From NCBI GenBank assembly GCA_018417955.1, contig JACTVC010000002.1, forward strand, positions 2,976,001-3,040,000: a DNA stretch of 64,000 nt, given 5' to 3'. Position 1 is the stretch's first letter, and each line of letters opens with the position of its first letter. Shown one piece after another: positions 47,077-62,295 of this stretch. The notes beneath the pieces are model-generated. The model ran no database searches, had not been told where the DNA came from, and was given only the letters and a program-made list of their open reading frames with translations. The translations under genes were made by a program, and so were the position numbers. Source of the stretch: Laccaria trichodermophora. Its lineage: Eukaryota; Basidiomycota; Agaricomycetes; Agaricales; Hydnangiaceae.

Positions 47077-49396
47077 CTACAAGAATGCGCGAGCTTGCAA
47101 CATCCATATCCGTGCATATTCGCCGTTCTGTTTCATGAGTTGGTCGTGAGTGCCTTCTTCTACAATCACAGAGTCATTCATAAACCTATAAAGAGTTGGT
47201 TCGGATGGAAAAGGTGAGACGGGAAATGACGAACAGTATTTGGTCAGCATGGCGTGTGAGGTTTCCAAATCTGTGCGAGGAGAATACCATTGTCTTGTTA
47301 CCTCTTAGTTGGCGAAGCCTCTCGAATAAATCTGTCGCATAGGTCAGAAAAAAAAAACCAAGGGCGAAAAGTATTGACCATGCTCAGCTGTGGGATCCAA
47401 GCTTGCGGAAGGCTCATCAAAGAGCAAGAGCCCCACATTTGGTTCTGATACCAAAGACCGCATGAACGTCCGTGACCTGCAAAATGAATACAACGCAAAA
47501 CAAAAGAGGAGAAATAGCGAAACTCACAAAGCGATTCTCTGCATCTGTCCTCCACTCAAGCCCTTGGATTCCCCTGCGCTCATGCCGGCTACATCTCTGA
47601 GCTCGCTGTAGTCCATGGTATGTCCTGGTAAGTTACTATAATGATCTTTTACAGGGCGTTCAAGGTACGTGTCGAATCCATCCGGCAAGCGTTCGATAAA
47701 GTCTTCTGCGCCGCCAAGCTGTGCGGCTTTGCGAATCTTTTCAAGATCCGATGCGTGTGCGGGATTACCAATGCCGATGTTGTCTTTGATCTGTAATTGT
47801 GTTGGCGATAGAATACAAGGGAGGAGACAACGCACCGATAACGGGAAATGGGTGTAATCCTGGAACAGGACAGAGATGGCGCGTCTGAGATCCGAGAGTT
47901 TGAGTGTGCGAATGTCTAGTCCGTCGATGAGGATAGTGCCCTCGCATGGGTCGTATAGTCTTGCGACGAGTTTGAGAATGGTGCTTTTTCCTGATCCGTT
48001 GGCGCCTACGATGACCTAGAACAATGTAAGAAATCAAAAGCGGCTGGAAAAGAGTGCGACACCAACACATAATTGGCCCTTTTCAATTTTGAAAGACACG
48101 CGGCGTAGTGCATAGGATTCGCTGCCTGGGTATTTGAACGAAACATCGATGAACTGTATAGAAAGGCCTTGAAGGAGGGATGACTGGTCTTCAGGAAAAG
48201 GAATGGTACCGTCTAGGACTTGATTTGGTATATTTCCAACCTCGTATAGTTTTCTGATGCTGGAGAGTTTGTTTGCGATGGAGCTTGTTCCGTCGAAAAA
48301 GCTGAAGAGGGTGAGTGTAAAGGACTGGGTAGTTTGCGTGATGAGCGTCAGGGAAGCAAGGGACAATGGGATGGATGCTGGGTGTTGGACTGCACGTAGA
48401 GTGAATACGATTTGGGGTAATTGGTGGAGGGGATCGCTGAGAAAACTTGAAATGGAAAGGCGGCCGTACATGCGATGGATGGTAGCCGCTTCGAAAAAAT
48501 CACCGGCTCGATCTGCGACTGCATCCATCGCCGCTTTGTATGTGTGAGTGAGATGGTCTGACATTCCACCTGCAACAATTTCGTTACGATGTGCAGGGTC
48601 GATGACGGTGCGTTTGAGACCCTCGCTTTTGATGTAGTCTTGGTCTTTGGTTGTTGCTGCCCAAACTGAAAGAAGAGTTAGTGGAGAGAAAGAAAAAGAG
48701 AGGGGGCATACCTCCGGGTTTAATGAATGGAGAAGTGGAAGAGTACCATTCGTAGAGCGAGTGGGCAAAGCTGAGGAGGGCCAATAGAGGACCATCACGC
48801 TGATGGCGCAGAACGGAAATGAGGACGGATAGCTGAGATGTGAGTTGGATGAGGGTGGTGGCTATATGAAGAACGGTGGTGACTGCGTCCCATGCAATGG
48901 TGGAGCGTGAGTTTGGGGACAGGGATTCTTCGAGTTGACGCTGAACGGCAGAGTCATCAAAGGTGGGCGCATCGAGACGAGCCATTGCACGAAAGGTGTG
49001 AACGGAGTAGTACTGTTTAATTCTAGAGTTGAGCGGGTGTGCGAGACGTGACTTTGCATGACGAGAAATGCGACTGGCAGCTTGACAGAGAAACCGACCA
49101 GCAGCGACGCGAATAAGGAGCTGGGTGTCGATTGAGCGTGTATCAACAGCTGCTTGAACGATGGAAAGCAGTTGACCTGAGAACCAGAGAGAGATTGCTG
49201 GGAGGAGAGAAGAGAAGAGTTCAACGCCAATATAAGCTGAAAGATAAAAAGAACAAGATGGAATGGATAGAATATCCTTTATCATTTTATACAGAAATGG
49301 TAGAGCATGATAGAAGTGAGTTGATTGAGCAGGATGTTTATTCTCTTCTTGGTAGAGATCCCAAACTCCAAAGTTTGAATGGTGGATGATTGTCAT
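47077..49396 (-). CDS. ABC half-transporter (one membrane domain plus one ATPase, spliced)
   Basis: Type IV ABC exporter half with an N-terminal membrane domain (segments around 48900-49250, e.g. FSSLLPAISLWFSGQLLSIV) and one nucleotide-binding domain. The latter has Walker A VGANGSGKSTILKLVARL, a Q-loop region SVLFQDYTHFPLS, signature LSGGQMQRIAL, Walker B LLLFDEPSASLDPTAEH and H-loop FSSHRFGNLTRHADLILF. It ends YARIWMLQARAFL with TAG at 47077-47079, 19 bp from the oppositely oriented helicase. The start is uncertain: MTIIHHSNFG at 49396 overlaps the stop of the upstream gene by four bases, and an in-frame ATG at 49420 lies inside that gene. The conserved WDLYQEE lies just after, so the true start cannot be much further down. 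Substrate unknown. Confidence 0.8.
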
Positions 49397-50568
49397 TGGT
49401 ATTTGTGTTTGTAAATCCAAGCTAAGCCTATATCACTTTGACCTTGATTCACTGCAGCCCTGTACCATTTAGCTGCCTCTCTTTTATCCTTTTTACATCC
49501 CTTTCCATTTGCCAGACAGAATGCCAGATCAACCTGAGCATCCGAGTCTCCAATCCTGGCTGCAACCCTGTAGTAACTTACTGCCATCTTTTGGTCTTTG
49601 ACCACTCCCCATCCGTGAAAGAAACACTGTCCGACTTCGTAGATAGCCAGAACCAGCTCACTCCGAACAGCACTCCATTCTCCTCCCCCTCGTGCACTCT
49701 CCAAGTCTTCTACAGCACTCTCTGCTGCCCGTCGAAGCCACTTGAACCCGATCTTTTCATTCTTTTCGCATCCCCATCCATGTCGCAACGTCAATCCCCA
49801 CATCAACATCCCCACTCCGCACCCTCCTCCTTCTTTGGCACTCTTTTCAAAGCACACCGCAGACTCTCGCAGTCGGTTCGCTTCGTGGTGTTGGATCCCG
49901 AGTTGGAGGTATTCTTGCGCTGTTGATGTTGATGTTCTTTCCCTCGGCGGAGCCGTTATCATTAGCGTAGGCGTAGTCATAGTCCTCGGTGTAGCCGTAG
50001 GTGCACTCCCAGGTACAGGTGTAGGCATCACTAGTCCGGTGGGCAAAGGCACCGCACTGTCATACGGATAGTAAGAGTATGTCGAATACAAGCTAGCAGG
50101 CGATCCTGTTCGCTGTACCCGATTCCTCTCCAATACATGTCGCTTTTGTTCTTGCAAATCGTCCACACTCCGTCCAGGTCGAGAAAAGTTTGTACCAATC
50201 GGCTTGACAATCGCCATACGTCCCGCTCTCGGCACTTGTCCATCTGGAGATGACACAACCACCGTAGGTACTTCCTCGCCCCCCCTCGTCGTCTGCCATG
50301 ATTCCCTAGCAACACTCTGCTCGTCCTCCTCGTAGCCATAGTACCGGTGATAGTCAAATTCTGACTCTTGGTACGACGATCGCAGGTACGAGTTGTTGTC
50401 CGTGTTGGACGATGCCGTCGCCGTTGATTGTCGTGCAAAATCGCTGTGCAGTAGCGGAGAGTTGGGTGGCAGTCTCGCATACAACGTCGTTGGAGTCTCG
50501 TTGCGTTTCGACGTCCTGCGAACAAGATTGTCCAATGGGGATTCAGAGTCACCCATCATATTGGGCAA
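49393..50568 (-). CDS. Sel1-repeat protein, Dsf2/Nif1-like
   Basis: An intronless frame of 391 residues. The first 210 residues are disordered and Ser/Pro/Tyr-rich (MPNMMGDSESPLDNLVRRTS). The C-terminal half has Sel1/TPR-like repeats: EYLQLGIQHHEANRLRESAV, CGVGMLMWGLTLRHGWGCEK, EVGQCFFHGWGVVKDQKMAV and VDLAFCLANGKGCKKDKREA. A disordered N-terminus with C-terminal Sel1 repeats is the layout of the yeast Dsf2 and fission yeast Nif1 group, linked to mitotic regulation; I place it there with moderate confidence. Its TGA at 49393-49395 overlaps the possible ATG of the ABC transporter gene on the same strand. Confidence 0.75.
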   Translation of the reverse strand: MPNMMGDSESPLDNLVRRTSKRNETPTTLYARLPPNSPLLHSDFARQSTATASSNTDNNSYLRSSYQESEFDYHRYYGYEEDEQSVARESWQTTRGGEEVPTVVVSSPDGQVPRAGRMAIVKPIGTNFSRPGRSVDDLQEQKRHVLERNRVQRTGSPASLYSTYSYYPYDSAVPLPTGLVMPTPVPGSAPTATPRTMTTPTLMITAPPRERTSTSTAQEYLQLGIQHHEANRLRESAVCFEKSAKEGGGCGVGMLMWGLTLRHGWGCEKNEKIGFKWLRRAAESAVEDLESARGGGEWSAVRSELVLAIYEVGQCFFHGWGVVKDQKMAVSYYRVAARIGDSDAQVDLAFCLANGKGCKKDKREAAKWYRAAVNQGQSDIGLAWIYKHKYQ

Positions 50569-50824
50569 GACGAAAAAAGCTGGCAGCCAAGCACATCACT
50601 ACATACACTGTTGCCATATCTACTAAATACCAACTCTTCGACGAGGTGTCTGTGTTACTCTGGCACCGGCTCCAATTCCCGTATGTCGCGGTGTCCCCGG
50701 TATAATAATCTTAGCGCTGCTCCCGCTGGCAGTCTTGATTGCCAACGCGTCCTCTTCCACCTTTTTCGCTGTCCTACCTCGCCAGTAAGTGTCGTTCAAC
50801 AACAATAACAGAAAAAAAAGAGGC
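50569..50824. promoter_or_regulatory. Spacer between PRP16 and the Sel1-repeat gene
   Basis: 256 bp between the stop of PRP16 and the start of the next minus-strand gene. It must hold the PRP16 3' end and the promoter of the Sel1-repeat gene. I see no clear elements. Confidence 0.4.
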
Positions 50825-55514
<4,690 letters not shown>

Positions 55515-56750
55515 GCTGATCTGGAGTCAAGGTTGGAACCAAGTTGACTGTTGGAACAAGATCCGTCAAAGATCACACAACCGTGACTCGCTCTCACCAC
55601 TGTACTGACTTGAATCATTCGAAATGTCCATTTTTTCCGTCGAAATGCTACTTATACCGACACCAGCTTCTACCAATTCACCTTGAATTGCCACAGGCGG
55701 CAGATTGGGTTCTGGTCCACATAATTCAGGCGACACTACGAGTCCCCCTTTTGCCTCTCAGACATTAAGTTAATCTGAGCAGTGGGCTTTCGACCTCTCA
55801 TCGTATCCGTATGCCTGTGCCATTTCGTCGAGGTTCATGGCTTCTGCCTGTGTTTGTGTTAGCGAACATCAAGATCTCTAAACCCGCAATCTGAACTGTA
55901 ACTTTGAAATCAGGCAACGATGGCAACAAGCGCCATAAATCCGTTTACTCGGTATAAACAATCTCCTTCGTTATTCCGTTTACATCTCCTCATGCTTCCG
56001 ACTCCATTGATTTCCTACGGTAAACCAAATCCACCCGGCCTATTCCGACGCCTTTCCGCAGACGACAAGCCCCAAGACAAGTCCACACGCATGCGCGTTT
56101 CAAATCCAAATGCCGTGTGTAAAGCCTGAGAGTCAGCCTGCAGGGCATGACGGGGCCCGGACAGTAAAAGTCACATATGTTATTTCAACAACAGCAGCTG
56201 TAAAATTCTACGCCAAGTACATGTGCACTTGCCCAGTTCTGGAAAGCATAATTTCATCTATGTAACAGCACATCTAGTACACAAATCAACAGGATGTAAC
56301 TCTGCGCAATAATAAGTCTCGACGTAATATGGTAGATGTGTAGGTATGTAGCAGATAAGAGATAAAAACACAATAAGAGTAGCAGCAGCCCGCAAACCAA
56401 TTGATTGCGAGCTGTGATGAATAGATATAACGATAATGGTGCACAGCTGAATCAACAGCCAGGAGGAAAGGGGTAACGCATTGGGAAAGACGCTGGTATG
56501 AACCAAGACACAGGAGAGGGTGGTAATGGCAAAGACCACCGGCCAAGAGACATGGAGATGATGCATGACGGATATGGGTACAATGAGCACAAGTCAAGGG
56601 CAACAAGCAATATACAATAATAAGAATATATGGCAGTGATAGCAGCAGTCAGGGAAGCAGAGAGTTGTTTAGTGGCAAGACATCAAGGGGAAGAGACGGG
56701 AAGATAAGCCAGTGAGAGGTACTTTTCAAGATTAGGCAAGAGAGGACGAT
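55515..56750. other. Intergenic region upstream of PRP16 and downstream of the FYVE gene
   Basis: About 1.2 kb. The first part is the PRP16 promoter. A minus frame at 56258-56590 is very hydrophobic (for example VVFAITTLSCVLVHTSVF), but its sequence is low-complexity and lies where the FYVE gene's 3' UTR is expected; I do not call it a gene. A + frame at 55920-56129 has no recognisable feature. Confidence 0.45.
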
Positions 56751-58052
56751 TCAGAAGGTCGACAGTACAAAAGGACTGCGCGCAATGATCATCTGTTCTT
56801 GTTGGGGCCGCGTGAGGCGGTATTGAAAGTCACCATCTTTAACGATGGGATTTTCCCGGAGTTTACGGGCTTCTTGCTCCTCGCGCTCCATCTCGATCTC
56901 GAAAGGTGCTTTACCACCTGGCACAGGTGGACGGTATCCGTCGAGAACGGGGCATGGTTTAGGTTCCCAACGCCCGCCACCTGTGGCTTTGCAGAGGATG
57001 CTGGAACGGCGAAGAGGGTATGCGTCTAGTTCACCATACGAGCGTTCGAGATCAAGGGGAAGGGGCATATGGGAGGCGCGCAAGGGCTTTCGCCGAGGAA
57101 GGTCTCCAGGAGTGCTATGGGCTGAGTCGGTGGTGTTCAGATTAGACACACTCGGAATTGTGCGAAGAGATTGAGACCTGCGCGACAAGGAAGGGGGAAC
57201 AAGCTTAGAATGGTGGGGAGGAGTTACAATGACACTACTTTGTAGTGAGCTGTCGTCAGTGGTGTGGGAGGAGGATGAGCGGAAGAGGGGTGCCCTGAAA
57301 ACGGATACGGGATGTGAAAGGGCGCGGCGTAGAAAAGGACGAGTAGTTTCTGGCGTATGTGGGGAGGTTGGGCAGCCATGGATTTGATCCCAGCAATCAT
57401 CACAAACACGGGAGGGAAGGACGGGGGCGGTGGGAGATTCAAAGGCAGACAGTGGCATATTACGTGGAGGATGGAGGAATTCAAGGTTGGAAGTGTCAAG
57501 GAGGGGTGTGATGCGTGACGTACACTGAGCACAAAATACACCTCCACATTTACGGCAGTGCTAATAAGCTACGATTAGGTCGAGGTTCGCGGTAGGGAAA
57601 GTATGTGCTTACATGTCTGCGCTCAAAGAAAGAGAACGGCAGGCGACAAAAGAAGTTGTCGCAGGTGGAGGCTAATGAATCGGGCTAAATAGAGCAGCAT
57701 GGTAAGTATAGTGGGGTGGGGTTGGGAGAAGGGTGACATACCTTCCAAAGAGACTTTGGAAGTAAAACGGCAAGATGTTCGTTTGGGCGGTAGACGGGAG
57801 CGGACACATCGAGAAGACTGGAAGAGGCAGAAGACGGGGAACTGTGGGTGAGAGATGGGACAGACAGCGGCGAGGCTAAAGATATGGGGGTCAGTCAGCG
57901 ACGGATTTAGAGTGGTATGAGAGCAGAGACGTACAAGAACGGGAGGTCAAAGGGGACGACGGTAGGAGAGGAAGTTGAAGAGGTTCGGCGACGAGCTTGT
58001 CATCGTTGTGAATGTTGGCAAAGGCAGCAAGGGCGACGGAGAGGGCAGACAT
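56751..58052 (-). CDS. FYVE zinc-finger protein (spliced)
   Basis: Predicted phosphatidylinositol 3-phosphate binder of endosomal or vacuolar membranes. It starts MSALSVALAAFANIHNDDKL at 58052. Introns follow TSRS, SLWK and the first His of RRHH. The finger reads LWKPDS (the WxxD motif), CDNFFCRLPFSFFERRHH, CRKCGGVFCAQCTSR and, after a loop, VCDDCWDQIHG, so all zinc ligands and the basic RRHHCRKCG motif are present. The rest is disordered with Ser/Pro runs, ending RPQQEQMIIARSPFVLSTF at 56751. No second domain such as RING, BAR or kinase is seen, so it is not Pib1 or Fab1. Its place in the pathway is unknown. Confidence 0.85.
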
Positions 58053-60124
58053 GGGAGATGGGCGGGATACGGAGAACGGTGAGAGCGGGTGAAAGAATTA
58101 TAGGCCATCCAGGTTACAGCAAGTTATATCCACCATGCTAATTGACCAACAGGATCAATCTCATCGTTAGATCTGTGACCTCTGTGACAATCAACATCGT
58201 CTGCTCATCCCCGTCGGCCCGCACCACATTCAACAGATCCAAATACATGTCAACTACAGATCCCTTACTTTTTTTTTTCCCTCGACCATCTCCGCGGAGC
58301 CTTCTTACCTCTTTCGTTTTAACCTTCCCTGGCCCTCAGCCATCCTTTTACGACCTGCCAGCCTCTGCCTTGGTCCTTTGCTCCACGGAGGTCCTCTCCT
58401 TTGACATTCCATTTACATAATCCCTCGCACGACATGGTCAGCATTCAGATATCGCCGCTTTTATTTACACGTGCTTTTTTTCTTCCGACTTCCTCAACCC
58501 TCATCCGCGCTTATAAGTTATAATATATGCTCTTCAGTCACCCATCCACATGCAGCCACATGCCTTACCGGCATATATTTCCTCTATCTGACAAATGTCG
58601 TATAGGTCCTTCACGTGTCACCTTGACCGATTAATCTCTTGTGGGGTCTCGCTTTTCCCCAAATCGAGAACATTCACTTTCTATCGCAAATCATTTTGTC
58701 CATAAGTACGTATGCATATGAATAATGATGGTAATAGGCCACCAAGAATGATCCTCCCCTTCATCATCTTATGCAACTCTCATTTGGCTTCTTCCACCAT
58801 GAACAGCCATCCTCTCCATTAGGGTCTACCATTCAAAGGAAACACTCCTTGACATTTCCCAAATTCCTCACCGAGCAACGGCAACAGGGTCATCATGATT
58901 GTCAATATTTCGATATTCAAAATCTTTACCTCCATAGGTATGTCACGTGGGAAAAAGACAGTTTTGGTACCGTTGAAATCGCAAATCCTTCTTTAGAGTT
59001 GTACCTTTTACATACCTCAACATATACAATTAATATGTGGGCCCTGTTATCGCAACGTGAAAGCCATCTCGCGTACGGCATGGAACTCTCGCTTTTCTTA
59101 CCGCAAGGTCTGAGGAGCTCGTACTCGAAACGTATACAAGGACGACCGTCGTTCGCCAGTGCCTTACCCATCACGTACCTGCGGCATAACTGCTCATGGA
59201 TGTAGTTCCTGTCCAGCGTCCCCGCTATTTCGTGCCTGAGGTGGCCACATAACCCTGAGCAACAGGCGAACTTCGGCAGTTGAGTGCAGGTTGAATCGTT
59301 GCGACAACAGCACCTGTGGTAATGATACTAATTATGAAAGGTTTAGGCGTACTTCATCGCATACAAGATTATTGGAGGCGTGACGCCTCGAGCTTGAGCA
59401 ACCAATATCTGCAAACCAGCCAAGGATGAGGCAGGGAGTGGTCACGCGAGAGCCGAACGGTCAATTTTATCTGTCCGACTCTGGTCCGACTTGCCCTTCA
59501 GAAGCTACCAGAAGGCCCTGTTGATGTCTGGTTGATATTGAACGTCCTAGGCAGCTTTCCAGAAAGTTTTGTGGTCGCGTGCTCAAATACCTGTCAAAGC
59601 TTTACAAGTCGCGCATCGATATCGATAACGAACGCCAACGATGGCTTTGACATTGTTGGCTCGCACTTGTAAGAAAAATTTCCAATACTTTAAGGGGTTC
59701 GAGTTTCCGAATTTCATTACTTACTCTTTGAGCTACAATACAGCCGCCGTTCTCCTTCTATCGTATCAAAAACATCAAACATAATGTGATATGCTAGTGA
59801 ACAACCTCGAAAGCCGTTAAATTTCTCCATCTGGCTGTTAGGTTGAAGACTTCAGCATTGAAGTACTTATTTCATGATCTAGTGCTGCGCTCCTCCATAA
59901 AAGCAAATCGCCCCTTCACGCCAAGCGCACACTTATAGGCAAAATGTCGGTTGTGTGCCAGGATCCCCTAGCTCATTTCGTACGCTATACCCCATGTGTG
60001 CAATTGCAATACAAAGCGCCATGTTTAGTTCAAGTCCGACGTTCAACTTTTAAAATCCCAAACCCTCGAACGTTTGATTGATCTGACTTTCTTACAATAG
60101 ACTCTAGAGAGAGCTCAGCTTCAT
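58053..60124. other. Two-kilobase intergenic region without a convincing gene
   Basis: The first part is the promoter of the FYVE gene, with T and pyrimidine runs. Between 58771 and 59357 both strands carry open frames: + 58771-59205, and a minus frame 59313-58926 that could be preceded by a tiny exon (MK) and a 39-nt intron at 59314-59352, giving a Cys-rich start. Neither resembles a family I know. From 59400 to 60124 I see only short frames. Confidence 0.4.
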
Positions 60125-62207
60125 TCAAAGCACCCGACCCATCAGATACCGTTCGACCACCCCCAAGATCATCCCGTACCCCATTTCATCAACAGGGCAT
60201 AGAACTGGTCTTTTAGAATGCTCCACTATTGGTAAATCCGCCCTGTTTTGCCCCTCGCTTGTCATCACCTGAGGCCAGCGATCCAAACTGCGAAACCCTT
60301 TCTTGAGCTCTTCTGCGGAGAGCAAATCCGCCGCTCGGCTTCCACTTCTTGGGTAGGAGGAACGTCTTTGAGGATGATCACCGAGTGAAACTTTGGATTC
60401 GTCACCGTTGACATCTTTGCCTTGTGTCGGCGATCCCGCTACGTCAGGTGCAGGGGATAAATTGTTTCTTTCTGTGAGGATAACGGCCTCCTGTCCGACT
60501 TCCCAACAGCGCCTAACCAGAGTGGCCTTCATGCTCTTTTGGCATTGGATGACCAGTTCAAGTAAAGCCGTTTCTACAGCCTTGCGGAACGATTTCGTAA
60601 TTTCTTCATGTGCGATCCTCGTGTCCTCAGCTAGACTTGGCGCTAGATGCGATGGCTGTGCGTTGGCCGACCTTTCCAACACTCTGTCATTGTCGACAGC
60701 ATGATTCGCTTCAGAATCGGGCGGAACATTGTTGCCTGAGAGAACGTGGAGCAACGTGCATAGGTACCACAGAGTATCTTTGACCGCAAGCTTCTTCACA
60801 GACAGAAAGTCGTCGTCGTTACGTGCAGTCCTTTCAACTTGATCCTCTCCTTCTGCAAGCAGAGGTATTGTGTCTGTGGGAACACAGAGAGAAAAACTGT
60901 CACTTTCTCGATCGCTTCCGTTAGAGCTGTTCCCGTAGTTCTTCATGCCGCTGCTGAAAAGCACACAGTCAAGTTCCCGAATTGCCTCCAGTGCTAGCGA
61001 CAGTCTCAGATTGTCAAGGTCGAGCCGCAGAACGCCATGGAGCCGTGAAAGGACCGACGATACTGTGTCTCTTGACCGCGAGGATGAGCCAAAAAGATTG
61101 CATAAAACATTCCGAAACAGGACCAGTATGTCAGCCCTCACGTCAACGACGATGCTCCGGTCCCCATCGTCAGAACAGTGTGTATTTGAGGATTTGGAGC
61201 CAGCCAAAAGAGAACGTTGGAGGTACGTCACGGAAAGAGGAAGGAATGAATGAATGAGTAGAAGTAGTAGTTCCCGTGTTGTTGATATGAAGGAATCGAG
61301 TAGGCCGTTGGCTGGAAGAAGGGATGCAATGGTAGGAAGAGCAATGACGATGACGTCTTGAGTGAGAATGTCAAGCACCTTTAGAAAATCTAATTGAGGT
61401 TTAGAAATATGGTCACATTCGATGATACTCTTCAGCGATGCACGGATAGCATCGAGGGCACACTGGCTAGATGGAAGGAGAGCTTCTGGCGGCACCCGAG
61501 ACTCTTCGTGACTAGAAGCCAGCCGAAAAAACGAATCCAGTGCAGTGATAAGAATTCCCGGCCAAAGATCCATCAGGATTGGAATGCCACTTCCTAGAAA
61601 ATCGTTTTACAATTGGTTTGCGATTATATTTCACGTTATTCAGCGTACGAGGATTCAGTTCCTCTAGAACAGATCTCAAATCTAAACGCGGAGGCATTGT
61701 TGGAATTGTCGGAGCATTTTTCTTTCTCGACTTCCTTTTAGCCATATCAGTTGCCAACTGAGCTGAACTTTCGGGCACAGACGATGTTACTGTAGTTGCT
61801 GAGAGCGCGAGAGTCTCTGTCACGCACAGTAACTTTTGAATCAAAGCAGAGGCCACTAGTTCACTGCAAACGCACTCATCTTTTCGACTTCATACTTTGC
61901 CTTCAAAGAGGCGTATTCGTTCTCGAGCCGCAAAGCATGTGTTCGCCACAAGCCGTCGGGTCTCATTGCCGAGTGTACGGAAGCCGGAAATCTTGCACGT
62001 AGATCGATAACATACGCTAGAACCAAGATGCAGACGCCGACAAATCGGAAGGATTTGTGCACACGACTTACAAGCGATCGACTGATCGGATGGTTTAAAT
62101 TTCAAGGCAATCAATGCCTAAAAATGAAAGCGTAAGCATGAAAAGTGCAGGGAGGTTTTGTATTAACGGACAACTGCAATACGCATGTGGTCCACTTCTG
62201 TTAGCAT
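60125..62207 (-). CDS. Candidate Mei4/Rec24-like meiotic recombination protein (spliced)
   Basis: A gene with no obvious catalytic domain. I assemble it as MLTEVDHMRIAV (start 62207), intron 62118-62171, ALIALKFKPSDQSIA, intron 62017-62071, SYVIDLRARFPASVHSAMRP and WRTHALRLENEYASLKAKYE, then an intron near 61865-61780. MAKRKSRKKNAPTIP follows, then a 55-nt intron joining EELNPR to SGIPILMDLWPGILI, and a long helical exon to the stop at 60125. The N-terminal pattern (small hydrophobic helix, KxKP, S..Y...L, then W.....LE.E...LK) matches the first signature region of Mei4, which with Rec114 supports meiotic double-strand breaks. This is a pattern match from memory, not an alignment. The coding status of the 60125-61573 exon is firm; the name is tentative. 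Confidence 0.5.
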
Positions 62208-62295
62208 GTTGAACCCAGAGCGTAGAGAAAGGGTGTAAAGGTGTAAACTTTTTATAAAACATTTTTATAACACGTCTGTCACAATCACGTGATCG
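62208..62295. promoter_or_regulatory. Short spacer between PHD gene and Mei4-like gene
   Basis: 88 bp between two same-strand genes. It has an AT-rich inverted element TTTTTATAAAACATTTTTATAA near 62249-62271, which could serve as polyadenylation signal of the upstream gene or promoter of the downstream one. Confidence 0.35.

Noticed and set aside
56258..56590. Hydrophobic 110-residue minus frame as a membrane protein gene
   Set aside because: It is low in complexity, lacks family features and overlaps a second hydrophobic frame in another phase; it sits where 3' UTR of the FYVE gene is expected.
58771..59205. 144-residue + frame in the 58-60 kb gap
   Set aside because: No recognisable domain, ordinary base composition and an opposing minus frame of similar quality; I could not support it as a gene.
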